Positions 8,036 to 17,691 are shown, numbered from the stretch's first letter. The stretch: 64,000 nucleotides of DNA from Thiodiazotropha sp040506975 (GCA_965211775.1 OZ242974.1:3720001-3784000); one strand, 5' to 3'. A program made the numbers and translations. The notes: a model not told the origin generated them from the sequence alone.

Positions 8036-9595
8036 CCCGGATATTTCATCCATTTGCCGATACTGGCACGAGGAGAAGGCCGGGACGAGAAACAGGATGA
8101 TACCGGCTCCAAACGCCCCGATTTCTGGCTGACAGGCACAGCTTCCCCTTACCCCGTTATTTATCAACGTGCCGGGGCAGCACTCATCGCGTGCTATCCT
8201 GGCTCCAGCCGTTCGGCCACACTGAAGAACAATGCCTGGTAAGGAAAGACACTGGAGAGCAGGAAGCGGACACGCCGGGTATTGCGTATCACCACCGCAC
8301 CCACTTTGAGTAGTTTAAGCCGCAGCGTGCCGACCTGGGTCTTGGCCAGTTCTGTACCCTGTAAGGCCAAGCGGCGAATCGCTTCCATCAACACATAGGC
8401 CAGGCTCGACAGCAGCAAGCGAAACTGATTGGTCCACCAATGATGTGCACTGGTGCGATCAGCAAACAGCCCCAGCTGTTGTTCCTTGATGCGGTTTTCC
8501 ATCTCGCCCCGCGCACAATAGACGTCGTCGTAAAGGGTTTGGGCATCGCCGTTGAGGTTGGTGACGACAAATCGGGGATTACGCCCTCGCTCACTCACCT
8601 CCAGCTTGGCGATCACCGCGCGTCGACGGCGCCAGCTGCGTGCACCGTAGCGCAGGCCAAGGAAGACGCGTTGCTTCTGTCCGTTGGCCTTGAAGCATTG
8701 CTCGACTGCAGTGAAGTCTTCCTCGATCATCCGTTGCAGGCGGTGGTTGCGCGCCAGGCCTACGATGTAGCCAATGCCATGGCGTTCACACCAGCGCAGC
8801 ATGCGGTGACGACAGAAGCCCGAGTCGGCTCTCAGGATGATCCGCACCGCCGGCCACGCCTGACGCAAGCGTTTGACCAGCAGGGCGAGGATCGCCCACG
8901 CATGTTTCGCCCCGTCGATCTTGCTCGGGCGCAAATAGCTGACCAGCAGTTGTTCGCCGCAAAACACGTACAACGGGAGAAAGCAGTAGTTATCGTAGTA
9001 ACCGTGGAAGAAGCGGCCTTCCTGCAGGCCGTGAACCCGGTCATCGGTGGCGTCGAAGTCCAGGATCAACTCCTCGGGTGGCTCGGCAAACGAGGCGATG
9101 AACTGCTCGATCAGGACCTGATGGATCGCGACAGCGGTTGCCCGATCTGACCGATTCTCCAAGCGACAGAGCGTGGGTGAACTGCCCAGTGCCTGATCCT
9201 GTTCCACGGCCGTCTGAAAGGCCAAATCTTGTCGCAGACTGTCGTGATCGTTGAGGTCTTCATAGCCCTGGCACAGGGCATAGACCCGCTGGCGTAGTAG
9301 AGAAATCTGATCATGTTGCACATAGCGGCCATCGCGTGGATCAGCGAGAGTGTCATTGACGGCTTCAAGCAATCCCAGCCGTCGGTCCGCTTGTCGTAGC
9401 AACAACACGCCGCCATCACTGCTGATATCACCACCGGAAAAATCCGCTTCAACCTGGCGGCGTTTTACCGCTGGAAAAGCAAAACGACCTTGGGTACATT
9501 CTGTCACAGGCAAAACCTCGTTCAATTTCAGCCTAAGTAACTGAATTCTATTGAACTACACGGGTTTTACCCTCTTTATTTGTGAAATATTCGGG
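8036..9595 (-). mobile_element. ISB, complete IS1380-family element, 1,560 bp
   Basis: The element is flanked by CTAA duplications (8032-8035 and 9596-9599). The ends are inverted repeats: CCCGGATATTTCATCC on the left and, read inward from the right, CCCGAATATTTCACAA. It is a relative of ISA (same transposase family, similar ends) but clearly a different element. A second copy begins at the window start. Confidence 0.92.
8194..9525 (-). CDS. IS1380-family DDE transposase (ISB)
   Basis: The 443-residue protein aligns over its whole length with the ISA transposase. The catalytic core motifs are LILDFDATDD (about residue 149), RADSGFCRHR (about 232) and CARGEMENRIKEQQLG (about 345). The middle region between the second and third motifs (MIEEDFTAVEQCFKANGQ) is where ISA and ISB differ most. 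The frame is intact, so this copy may still be active. Confidence 0.93.
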   Translation of the reverse strand: MNEVLPVTECTQGRFAFPAVKRRQVEADFSGGDISSDGGVLLLRQADRRLGLLEAVNDTLADPRDGRYVQHDQISLLRQRVYALCQGYEDLNDHDSLRQDLAFQTAVEQDQALGSSPTLCRLENRSDRATAVAIHQVLIEQFIASFAEPPEELILDFDATDDRVHGLQEGRFFHGYYDNYCFLPLYVFCGEQLLVSYLRPSKIDGAKHAWAILALLVKRLRQAWPAVRIILRADSGFCRHRMLRWCERHGIGYIVGLARNHRLQRMIEEDFTAVEQCFKANGQKQRVFLGLRYGARSWRRRRAVIAKLEVSERGRNPRFVVTNLNGDAQTLYDDVYCARGEMENRIKEQQLGLFADRTSAHHWWTNQFRLLLSSLAYVLMEAIRRLALQGTELAKTQVGTLRLKLLKVGAVVIRNTRRVRFLLSSVFPYQALFFSVAERLEPG

Positions 9596-9851
9596 CTAAA
9601 ATCTCAGCCACTTTTTCACGTAATGGCGGCTTGCGATAACCCCAAGGCGGCATCGCCTGTAACAGCCCACCACCCCCAGGGGTTAGGCTATCCAGCCGCA
9701 CTTGTGCCTCAGCCTCCGGTGCCCGCGGACCCAGCAGCCCCGTCATAAACCGCTCCTCATCCCCCCCGCTCCAGGAGACCCGCATATCCGACCCCAAAAG
9801 CCCTAATACCACACTACAAACAAACAGTAACCGCACCCGTCGACGTTCCAT
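9596..9851 (-). pseudogene. N-terminal part of signal-peptide protein split by ISB
   Basis: This part starts at 9851 with a signal peptide (MERRRVRLLFVCSVVLGLLG) after a GAAAGGAGCG ribosome site and continues through a Gly-rich segment (LTPGGGGLL) to VAEILA, where ISB enters. Joined to 7613-8035 it would give a ~225-residue exported or membrane-anchored protein. Function is unknown. It follows the pentapeptide-repeat gene in the leftward direction, 24 bp away. Confidence 0.75.
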
Positions 9852-9875
9852 ATCATTTCGCTCCTTTCCTGCGGA

Positions 9876-10490
9876 TCAAAGTCCGCCGTGTAACTGATCG
9901 ATCGTCAGTCCCGTCTTACCCACACCCACCGTCGACCAATCCGCCGCTTCCGCCTCGCTCAGCTGACCCGCGGTCAATGTCGAACCATACAGGTTCACTC
10001 CATCCATCGAGGCATGCTCAAAATCCGCCCCACTAAGATCACAATCCAGAAACCGCGCATGACTCAAATTGCAATTCTTAAAATTCGCACCTCTCAACGC
10101 ACACCCTTTAAAAACAACAGAATCCAATACTTCATTCTCAAAATGAGCAAAAAGGAACGTGCTATCAACAAACCGCGTGGGCATCACCGGTACGTCCTTC
10201 TCCCAATAGGTGACGTTATGAAACATCACGTCACCAAATTCGCAACCCTGAAATATTGCCCCCGCACACCGGCTCTGGTTAAATTCCCCCTTGCTGAGTC
10301 TCCACCCAAAACAGTGCGCCAAACGGAGATCCGTCGACGTAAATTGGGCGTGCTCCAGCACCAGGGTGTGAATCGCATCCCCACAGAGCATGGACCCACT
10401 AAGGGGCGCGTGGCTAAAATCCACCCGACCCAGTCGATATTCATTGTTCCGGCACGCCTCTTTAAAGGCCTGGCTATCCTGAATGATCAT
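9876..10490 (-). CDS. Pentapeptide-repeat protein
   Basis: The 204-residue protein is built largely of A(D/N)LXX-type pentapeptides: GADFEHASMDGVNLYGSTL and LRGANFKNCNLSHARFLDC in the C-terminal half, and degenerate repeats such as SRCAGAIFQGCEF before. Such proteins fold as a right-handed quadrilateral beta helix; some (Qnr, MfpA) mimic DNA and shield gyrase, but most have no known role. There is no signal peptide. In a prophage it could act in the virion or as a host-takeover or protective factor; this is open. A GAAGGAAGAG ribosome site precedes the start. Confidence 0.8.
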   Translation of the reverse strand: MIIQDSQAFKEACRNNEYRLGRVDFSHAPLSGSMLCGDAIHTLVLEHAQFTSTDLRLAHCFGWRLSKGEFNQSRCAGAIFQGCEFGDVMFHNVTYWEKDVPVMPTRFVDSTFLFAHFENEVLDSVVFKGCALRGANFKNCNLSHARFLDCDLSGADFEHASMDGVNLYGSTLTAGQLSEAEAADWSTVGVGKTGLTIDQLHGGL

Positions 10491-10513
10491 CTCTTCCTTC
10501 GGAGTCCTGTCCC

Positions 10514-10618
10514 ATGGCTATCAAAAATCAAAAACAAAAGACCGTTCTATGGATCGACCGCTTACTGCTGGCCTTCATCCTGGGCTTGACCCTCTGGGCG
10601 GCCCTCTCGGACGGATAG
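10514..10618 (+). CDS. Small single-span membrane protein, 34 aa
   Basis: The short frame opens with MAIKNQKQKTVLWIDR (positively charged, cytosolic side) followed by one strongly hydrophobic helix (LLLAFILGLTLWAAL) and ends at TAG 10616-10618, one base before the convergent gene. It is on the plus strand within a block of minus-strand genes. The charge bias and precise fit between neighbours favour a real gene. GGAGTCC about eight bases upstream is only a weak ribosome site. Comparable tiny membrane proteins in phages act as holins, antiholins or exclusion factors; no evidence distinguishes these. Confidence 0.45.
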   Translation: MAIKNQKQKTVLWIDRLLLAFILGLTLWAALSDG

Positions 10619-10619
10619 C

Positions 10620-12347
10620 TCATTCCCCCCACAGCCCCGGTACCCCCGAGGCCGCCGTCGGCACCAACCCAATACCGAGCCGTTCAAGCAACCGCCCCAT
10701 CGCCTCGATATTCGGGCTACGTTCCTTCGCCAACATCTTCGCCATCACCTCCCGTACGCCAGGCCAATAGGGCAGACTCATCGCCATCACCTTCGCGCCA
10801 ATCGGCGATATCCCCGTCAGGGTCGCGTTCGTCAGCGCACGCCCCGTCGTCCCCGAATCCGCCACCGTGTTCCCCAAATAGCGCTCCCCCGCCTGTGCAA
10901 AATCTTGAAACCGCGCCTGACCCTGCGCACTCGCCCGCTTACCCTGCGTCGCATCATGCCGACGACTGGCGTGCTTTAACAGACTTGGGCTGAACACCCC
11001 TTCCTTCGCCCCAAGACCCGACGCCGCATCTTCCAGAATCTTATAATGCCCCCAGGCCTCATTGAGCCTCTTGAGCTCACTGGCCAGTTCCGGGTTATAC
11101 CGCGCTAGCATCCCATGAAAGGCGTCCTGCACCTCCAGCAACAAATACCCTTTGTTGTTCTTATCCAACTGATTCGCCGCACGGGTGTTTTTCACGCTCT
11201 CGTTACCCAACGCCGTCTCTACGTCTTTCAACGCTTCCCCACCAATAAACCCCCGCTCATCGAAGCGCCGCGTCACCTGGTTTTCAATGAACGCGTTGTA
11301 TTGTTTTAGCTCATTGGGTGGCAGAACCGCCTCGGCGCGTTTTTGGATCCCGGCCAACGCCTGTTCAAACAGCCCGTCACGCCGTCCGTGCAGCTGCGGC
11401 AACACATCTTGGTAAAGCTCACTTAACCGTCCATGCAGCGCCCCGATCTGCGCGTGCCCCGGCGGCACATGGCCGCCCAACGGTGGTCCCACCTGCTTCA
11501 TCACCCGGTTCACCGCCGCCGTATTAAATTCTTCCGTCGCACCCCGGTACGCCCGATTGATCCGCTCGCCGGTGATCGGCAACGAGCGCATCGAATCCTC
11601 TACCACCTTGGTGCTGTCCCCCAACAAGCCTCCCACCGGAATGTGCACCCCCTCGTCCACCAGCGCCTTGGCGTCGGCGGACACGACCCGCCCGGGCTGC
11701 AACAGCCGCGACAGCGGATGGGCCACGGCGGGCACCACGCCCCCCAACAGACCGCCCACCGTCGCCTGGTGCCTTTTTTCGTCCCAAAAGCCCGAGGCCG
11801 GTTCCTCCACCGGCGTGGTCGCCGTGTTAAACGCCGCACCGCCCAACAACCCGGCGCCTACCCGTTCGCCAAACCGGAACGTCTGCGGCACCTTCGACGC
11901 CAACCCAACCCCCCCGATAAAATTCAGTGGATTGAACACATAACGGCCCCAATCAAAGCGATCACCTCGGCCCGCTTTTTCCCGCGCCCGCCGGTAGTGC
12001 TCCAACCCCGCCTTCACGCCCCGCTCCGTCGCCTCACGATTGCCTTGCGCCCACCGCTCAAACCCGCTTCCCGACGGCGCCAGCGCTTCCAGCCCATGCG
12101 CCGTCAGCTGCGCCGAGCTGTCGAGCAAATCATTCACGCCCCGGACCATCCCATGCACCACGCCACCTTCCAGCGACTCCGGCACCCCCAGGTCGTACAA
12201 CGGCTTCGCCGGTGGATCCACCGGCAACGGCCCACCCACCAAACCCCGACGCCGTGCTTCAACCAACTGCGCCTGCGTCTCCGGGGGCAACAGCCCCCGT
12301 TTTTCCGCTTCCAGCAACAACGCTTCCCTTCTCGACTTCGCCTCCAT
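10620..12347 (-). CDS. Presumed internal virion / DNA-ejection protein, 575 aa
   Basis: This is an Ala/Gly/Arg-rich protein with a charged N-terminal helix (residues 1-35), a hydrophobic glycine-rich middle (FNPLNFIGGVGLASK, VGAGLLGGAAF, VGGLLGGVVPAVAHPL, about residues 135-210) and a helical C-terminal half. Amphipathic and glycine-rich membrane-inserting segments between helical domains are typical of podovirus ejection proteins, which leave the capsid before the DNA and form a channel through the envelope. It follows two proteins of the same character, with only two bases between the stop of the 12350-13510 gene and its start. The assignment is by composition and position; no family motif was recognised. 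Confidence 0.6.
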   Translation of the reverse strand: MEAKSRREALLLEAEKRGLLPPETQAQLVEARRRGLVGGPLPVDPPAKPLYDLGVPESLEGGVVHGMVRGVNDLLDSSAQLTAHGLEALAPSGSGFERWAQGNREATERGVKAGLEHYRRAREKAGRGDRFDWGRYVFNPLNFIGGVGLASKVPQTFRFGERVGAGLLGGAAFNTATTPVEEPASGFWDEKRHQATVGGLLGGVVPAVAHPLSRLLQPGRVVSADAKALVDEGVHIPVGGLLGDSTKVVEDSMRSLPITGERINRAYRGATEEFNTAAVNRVMKQVGPPLGGHVPPGHAQIGALHGRLSELYQDVLPQLHGRRDGLFEQALAGIQKRAEAVLPPNELKQYNAFIENQVTRRFDERGFIGGEALKDVETALGNESVKNTRAANQLDKNNKGYLLLEVQDAFHGMLARYNPELASELKRLNEAWGHYKILEDAASGLGAKEGVFSPSLLKHASRRHDATQGKRASAQGQARFQDFAQAGERYLGNTVADSGTTGRALTNATLTGISPIGAKVMAMSLPYWPGVREVMAKMLAKERSPNIEAMGRLLERLGIGLVPTAASGVPGLWGE

Positions 12348-12349
12348 GA

Positions 12350-13510
12350 TTACAGTCCCAACGTCTTGTTCAGCTCCTCATTCGTCATCGCCTCCGGCGC
12401 TTTCGGCTGGGAACCTTGACCACCTTGACCCGGCAGCCTCACCCGCAGATCCTCCGGAAAATAGTCCTCCATCCCTTTCAGACGGTTCGGCAACTGCGTG
12501 TTCCACCTCTCCCCGGTACGCGCCATCTCCCGTTTCGCGATCGCGAGAATCTTCCTCAACCCCCGTTCCGAGGTCTCCAAACTCCCTCCCGCGATCTCCT
12601 GCGCATAGATCCGGTCCGCATCCGAAATCGCTGTCCCCGAGCCCAGTTGCTTCACCACCTCCAGCGCCTCACGCCCCATCAGCGACACAAACGCCTCCGT
12701 GCGCGCCAACCCTTCCCGGTCCATCGGGATGACATTCTTCAACGAATGCACCAACCGCTCCGGCCACGAGCCACTGTAAATCCCTTCATCCAACAACGCC
12801 TCCGCGTCCAACAAACGCTGATACCGTGTGGGCATCTCCGCCATCGTCTGCCACTTCTCGCGCAGCTGATCGATCCGCTTTTCGTTGCGTTTGTAATCAA
12901 AATCCCGAGCGTCCTTAGCTTGCGTGTGCGCAAACTTCTTTTTATCGAGCTGGAGGCGCCGATCCGCCGCCACGTCATCGGTGAAATCCGGCAGACCCAC
13001 CGCCTTCATTGCCATCGCTTGTTCGGCCGTCAAAGGAAATGCAGAGGGGAAAGCCTCACCAGGCTGACGCACAGACTCACTAGCCGGTGAGCCTGTGACA
13101 CCCGATGGGGGCACCGACGCCGGGACGACCGATGGCGCCAAGTGCTTGACCATGCGGTCCTGCAATGCCGCCAGGCGAGCATCCTTGGCCTGCGTGTGCG
13201 CAAACTTCGCCTTTTCAAATCCAAACCTTTCCAGCATCAGCTCCTGCTCAAACTCCGCCTTCGCCCGTTTCGCCGCCGCCTCCGCTTGCGCCGCACGCTG
13301 CGCGTCCACCGCCAAGCGCGCTTGGTGCGCCTGCCCCGATTGATCCAACCCCTGCAAAAAACCCCGGCTCAGCGCCTGACCCAAGCTCACCGGCACACGG
13401 GAATACCCCGACGACCCCAGCAACCCCATCCCCATCCCCAACAGCCCGCGCCGCGTGGGGTCTTCCATCATCCCCTCCCAATCAAACAGATTCGTCAACT
13501 TCCCGCTCAT
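12350..13510 (-). CDS. Coiled-coil internal virion protein candidate, 386 aa
   Basis: The N-terminal 50 residues contain a glycine-rich hydrophobic patch (GLLGMGMGLLGSSG). Residues ~60-120 and ~185-240 are charged coiled coils in which KFAHTQAKDAR occurs twice (about residues 102-112 and 192-202). This suggests internal duplication separated by a Pro/Ser linker. The C-terminus resembles lytic-phage injection proteins in its GSGTAISDADRIYAQEIAGG stretch, a sequence style I associate with such proteins. It sits between two other presumed internal proteins, with 18 and 2 bp spacing. Function is inferred. Confidence 0.6.
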   Translation of the reverse strand: MSGKLTNLFDWEGMMEDPTRRGLLGMGMGLLGSSGYSRVPVSLGQALSRGFLQGLDQSGQAHQARLAVDAQRAAQAEAAAKRAKAEFEQELMLERFGFEKAKFAHTQAKDARLAALQDRMVKHLAPSVVPASVPPSGVTGSPASESVRQPGEAFPSAFPLTAEQAMAMKAVGLPDFTDDVAADRRLQLDKKKFAHTQAKDARDFDYKRNEKRIDQLREKWQTMAEMPTRYQRLLDAEALLDEGIYSGSWPERLVHSLKNVIPMDREGLARTEAFVSLMGREALEVVKQLGSGTAISDADRIYAQEIAGGSLETSERGLRKILAIAKREMARTGERWNTQLPNRLKGMEDYFPEDLRVRLPGQGGQGSQPKAPEAMTNEELNKTLGL

Positions 13511-13528
13511 CTCGCACTCCTTGCGTCA

Positions 13529-14809
13529 TCATCCACCGCCCAACAGCCCGGCCAGGGCGCCCACCCCCGCGCCCCAAGGGCTGCCCGTCGCCGCGTAACC
13601 CGACAAGCCGCCGCCCAGCGCACCCGCCCACTTATTCCGGTACAACGGCTGACTCACCGAATTGCCCAGGTTCATCCCCTGTACCAAGCGGCTGTAACGA
13701 TCCAAATTCTCCCAGTTCCGGTTACCCGGATAACTCCAAAGCGCTATCATCCGCGATAAATAACGATCCGCTTGGTCGTCCTGATAGGCATTTTGCCGCA
13801 ACAACTGCAGCTGATGATTGAGCCGGCCCTCGCTCGCCCGCTCCGTCAACCCCGCCCCCAGCTCCGTTGCCGGCAACACCCGCGATTGTGCATCCCGGTA
13901 GGCCCCCAGGTACATCTCATTGGCCAACGCCGACTGCGCCTCCGTCAAACCCTGCGCCGCCAGCCCTTCGGCAATCCCCTCACGGGTGCCCCCGGTCTGA
14001 CCCGCCGCCTCCGCCCCCTGACGCAGGCTGCGCAGCGTCCGCTGCTCAAACTGATCACTCAGCTGATCCAACGCATGCTGCACCACCGGGTCATACGCGC
14101 TCAGATCCGGACGCCCCGTCATCTGCGCCTGCAAGCCCGGCGTCACCGGCTCCGGCACGTCGTAGCGCCCCGCCCGCAAATCCGACCGCAACGCCGCCTC
14201 GTCCCCACCATGCGTCCCATAGCGCTCGCGCAACGCACGCCCCTGTTCCCGCACAAACTGCGCTTCCCCCGGCGTCACCTGATCCGCCTGGTACGCCCGC
14301 GCCGCCGCCGGCAATACACCCGGGATCGGCATCTCGCCCCGCGCCGGCTGTTGTCCACCGCTCCCCGCATCAAACGCCGCACCCCGCAACGGCAGCCAGG
14401 ACGTCATCTCCGGCGACAAAATAAAATCACGCGGCGTCTGCGATACTTCGGCATTCTGAGCCGTTTGCCGGCGCTGCCAGTCCCGGTACACGCCCTGCAA
14501 ACTCGGGCTCCAACTCTTCGTGTTAAAGAGCTGCTCAACACCGATCGGAGGCTTCAGGGTTTTCTGCCACGCCCAACGATCGTAATACTCATCCAGCCAC
14601 GGCGGCTTCTGAACACCGGGTCTGGCCGATACCTCCGGTTTACCCGACTCATCCAGCCCCGTGCTCTCTGTGCCCGGAACCCCGTAGCTCTGGGGCGGCT
14701 CGCCCCCCAACAGCCCCGGTTGTGCTGCCGGGGTGCCGCCCAACAAACCCGGCGCTTGCCGACGGTATCGGGCCTTGGGCAACCGCTGAAATGGCCGCAC
14801 ATCCATCAT
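13529..14809 (-). CDS. Phage structural protein candidate, 426 aa
   Basis: The N-terminus has repeated PGLLGG turns (residues 20-40), the middle is helical and Arg/Gln-rich (FEQRTLRSLRQGAEAAGQTG, about residues 250-270), and the C-terminus ends in a glycine-rich hydrophobic stretch (GYAATGSPWGAGVGALAGLL). A membrane-active tail of this kind is common in tail-tip or injection proteins of short-tailed phages. GGAGGTGAGCG precedes the start at 14809. No named family was recognised. Confidence 0.6.
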   Translation of the reverse strand: MMDVRPFQRLPKARYRRQAPGLLGGTPAAQPGLLGGEPPQSYGVPGTESTGLDESGKPEVSARPGVQKPPWLDEYYDRWAWQKTLKPPIGVEQLFNTKSWSPSLQGVYRDWQRRQTAQNAEVSQTPRDFILSPEMTSWLPLRGAAFDAGSGGQQPARGEMPIPGVLPAAARAYQADQVTPGEAQFVREQGRALRERYGTHGGDEAALRSDLRAGRYDVPEPVTPGLQAQMTGRPDLSAYDPVVQHALDQLSDQFEQRTLRSLRQGAEAAGQTGGTREGIAEGLAAQGLTEAQSALANEMYLGAYRDAQSRVLPATELGAGLTERASEGRLNHQLQLLRQNAYQDDQADRYLSRMIALWSYPGNRNWENLDRYSRLVQGMNLGNSVSQPLYRNKWAGALGGGLSGYAATGSPWGAGVGALAGLLGGG

Positions 14810-14973
14810 CGCTCACCTCCTTGTGCGCCCTTGACAGCGGACGCGCCTTGTTGTCCAATCTGCGTTGATTTCCTCGCACTCCTCCTAATTGCGAACCCCA
14901 GAGCCAGCTCGGGTGACCTTACAAGCCCCTTTTTCCTCGCAAAAAAACCGGACTGGCTCTTTCTTTTTTCACA

Positions 14974-17691
14974 CTACGCCACATAACCCAACCGCTGATA
15001 GAGCCTCGGCGACTGCGTCTCCCGCACATAATCATGATACGCCTTCGCTGAAGCCCCCACCCCTTCGCGTTTCAGCCAAGCCTTATACCGCTTCGAATCG
15101 AGCCCATACTTCCTCTGGTGTTTTTCCGCCAGCGATGACGGATCGTCACCCGGCAGCTTCGGCTGCTCGTAATGACCGTACATCGGCTGGTGGTAGTCAT
15201 ACCGGTACTCCGACAAGAGCGGCTTCTGATTGATCAGCAAATATTCATAATAACTATCCGGCGTCGCAACCTTCTGATTGCGCGACAACCATCGCGTATA
15301 AGCCTCATTCAGACCGAATCGATTCAGGTGCCGTACCATCTCCTCCTGCGGCTTAATACCCAACCCCAACCGCTTCATCACCGATTGCGGCTTCGGGCCC
15401 CAGTTCAGATCCGCCAATCCCCGCTTCGGCGCCGCCAAAGACCCCCGGATACTCCCCTGACGCTGAAACGTCCCGGGCCGTTCATTCCCTGGCTTCACAG
15501 GGCGCCGAAACGCCGAACCCCGCTGAAAAGCAGGGGGCTCATCACCCAGCGCCTCGATCTTCCTCAACTGCGCCGCCCGCGCCGCATTCGTCCGGTTTTC
15601 AACCACCGCCGGGCCCTCAACCTCAACCGGACCAGCCACGACCGCCTCACCCGTGGCCACGCCCGGCGCCTCACCGTAAAGCCGCGCAAACGCCGCCGAA
15701 AGATCATCAACCGCCGCGTTCCCTTGACGCCTCACCCCCTGGCGCAGACGCGAATCCCGCCGAAAAGGATGCGCCTCAGGCTCAGCATCATCAAAATCCG
15801 GCGCATCCTGCAATTGGTCCAACGCCTTGTTCACCACCTGATCCGCCGCCAGGCTCGTCTGTTTCATCCCCGCAAGCGTCTCGTCCGCCAGGGACTCCGC
15901 CGCCTGCGCGCGACCCAGTACGTCCCGCGTGTCCGTAAACAAGGCCTGATCCGATAACCGCCGCTGCGACGTCTTCAGCGCCTGCGTCACCGAACGGTCA
16001 AACGCCTGCGCGTCTGGCGCCGCCGGGGCGGAAGCCGCTTCACCTCGTGAACCAACCACCTCATCGACCGCCGCCTCATCACCCAGCAACCCCGATGCCG
16101 CTTCTGGATTCAACCGCGCCAACGCCTCGCGCTGCGACCGCTTGAAATCAAACAACGCATCCTTCTCCGCCCCACTCAACGTCGCCGGATCACGATCCAG
16201 CAACGTCTCCGGATCCACCGCCTCAGGCACCACCCGAGGCAAACCCAACACACCCGCTTGTGGTGCCCTCACCGCCTTCACCCTCGCGCTTGAGCTCACC
16301 GGCGCCGGCTCGTCCTCCGCTCCCACTAACTCATCCATCGAACCCGTGCGCAAAGGCGCCTCCACCGGTGTGGCCGCATAAACATCCGCCTCGCCAACAC
16401 CATGGAACCCATAAGGCCGAGCACTCGCCGTCGTCAAACTCTTCCCATAAGGCACCTCAGCTGCCGGCCCGCGCGCCGCCCTGGCCACGCCTCGACCCAC
16501 CGCCTGAGCGCCCCGGCCCACCGCACTCGCACCGCGCCCAAGTCCACGGCCCACCGCACCAAGCCCGCGCCCAACCCCAGCACCCAGGCCCTCCGTGAAC
16601 GGCAACACCTGCGACGCCGCTCCCAGCACCGACATCCCCCCCTTCAAACCCCGGTACAGCGGCGTCTTGGTGCCGTCATCATTCACCGCCTCAACCAAGC
16701 CGTCCAAGCCCGCCAAACGCAATAACCCCGCGCCCGCCTGCGTGACCCCATTATGATCGTAACGCTCCGCGTCCGCCGCGTACTTCTCCGGATCCAATCG
16801 ACTCCCGATAAAACCACTGTGAAAGAAATTATCCTTCACCGTCTTGTCCACATCACCCTGATGCAGCAACCGTTCCCCAAACGTACGCGTATCCGATGGG
16901 TCCGCCGCGTGTAAAATCTCTGTCTGCGCCAGATCCAACGGTTTGCCCACAATGTTGAGCAAACCCCCTCCCACCGTCATCAGTCCGATTTTACTGAGCA
17001 GCGACTCGTTCGGGTTCGCCAGAGAACCCAGACCAAACGCATTCCAAAACCGATAACTCGGGTCCTCATCCACCGTACCCGGCAGGACATCGATCTCAGG
17101 AAACCGGTCTTGGAGGCCCTCAGGAACCTGGCCACGGTAGATCGCATCCAGCGCCTCATGCTCCGGAATCTTGCCATCAAGGTAAAGGGAATACGCCGTT
17201 TGGGCGTCGGTTTGAAAATCTTTGCGCTGACCCGGCTCTACCGCGTAACCGAAATATCGCGATTGGATCGACTTCGGCACCTGCCCCGACTTCATCGCCG
17301 CGTACGCCGACCCCAGGTCCATATCCCCCCAATGCGCCAACTGCCCCAGCGTTACCCTCGGCAAATGGCTCAACGGCGCCAAAGGCCCCGGCGTCTGACG
17401 ACCGTAACCCTGCGGCAATACACTCGGATTTCGTGCTGAACTCAGCTCCATCGGCGCCTCCTTGCACCAACGCGGCCCTAAACGCCGCTTCCGTGGCGCC
17501 GGCAGCATCGGCAGCGCCGGCGGCATCGGCGGCATCGGCGGCGGAACCGTCCCCAGCGGGTCAAATACCGATGAATAAAAATCTGTCCGCCAGCTCGGCG
17601 CCTCGTAAAAAGGCCCTCGGTACTCGCCGCCCAATAGATAAGGCGTCAGCTTACTCCACGGCTCCGTCACCGTTGTAATCTTCTGGCCCAC
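14974..17691 (-). CDS. Large phage protein, 905 aa, presumed internal/ejection
   Basis: This is the largest gene of the late block after the coiled-coil fibre gene. Residues ~370-420 form a Gly/Arg/Ala-rich repeat region (GRGLGAVGRGLGRGASAVGR) that could be membrane-active. The C-terminal ~110 residues contain two copies of a ~30-residue unit: the first runs RFGLNEAYTRWLSRN to YYEYL, the second KYGLDSKRYKAWLKRE to YHDYV. The proline-rich N-terminus (PPPMPPMPPALPMLP) may be extended. It overlaps the 17651-18028 gene by 41 bp. Long Ala-rich proteins at this position in podoviruses are ejection or channel proteins, sometimes with a muralytic domain; no lysozyme motif was found. Confidence 0.6.
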   Translation of the reverse strand: MGQKITTVTEPWSKLTPYLLGGEYRGPFYEAPSWRTDFYSSVFDPLGTVPPPMPPMPPALPMLPAPRKRRLGPRWCKEAPMELSSARNPSVLPQGYGRQTPGPLAPLSHLPRVTLGQLAHWGDMDLGSAYAAMKSGQVPKSIQSRYFGYAVEPGQRKDFQTDAQTAYSLYLDGKIPEHEALDAIYRGQVPEGLQDRFPEIDVLPGTVDEDPSYRFWNAFGLGSLANPNESLLSKIGLMTVGGGLLNIVGKPLDLAQTEILHAADPSDTRTFGERLLHQGDVDKTVKDNFFHSGFIGSRLDPEKYAADAERYDHNGVTQAGAGLLRLAGLDGLVEAVNDDGTKTPLYRGLKGGMSVLGAASQVLPFTEGLGAGVGRGLGAVGRGLGRGASAVGRGAQAVGRGVARAARGPAAEVPYGKSLTTASARPYGFHGVGEADVYAATPVEAPLRTGSMDELVGAEDEPAPVSSSARVKAVRAPQAGVLGLPRVVPEAVDPETLLDRDPATLSGAEKDALFDFKRSQREALARLNPEAASGLLGDEAAVDEVVGSRGEAASAPAAPDAQAFDRSVTQALKTSQRRLSDQALFTDTRDVLGRAQAAESLADETLAGMKQTSLAADQVVNKALDQLQDAPDFDDAEPEAHPFRRDSRLRQGVRRQGNAAVDDLSAAFARLYGEAPGVATGEAVVAGPVEVEGPAVVENRTNAARAAQLRKIEALGDEPPAFQRGSAFRRPVKPGNERPGTFQRQGSIRGSLAAPKRGLADLNWGPKPQSVMKRLGLGIKPQEEMVRHLNRFGLNEAYTRWLSRNQKVATPDSYYEYLLINQKPLLSEYRYDYHQPMYGHYEQPKLPGDDPSSLAEKHQRKYGLDSKRYKAWLKREGVGASAKAYHDYVRETQSPRLYQRLGYVA

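Noticed and set aside
7613..8167. Lipoprotein-like start (LVPAFSSC) for the gene ending at 7613
   Set aside because: Those codons are inside ISB; the target duplication shows the true N-terminus is at 9851.
11433..14986. Long plus-strand open frames (for example 11433-12419 and 13772-14986) opposite the internal-protein genes
   Set aside because: They are basic, His/Arg/Pro-rich shadows of GC-rich minus-strand genes without ribosome sites or domains, and the minus-strand genes are tightly packed.
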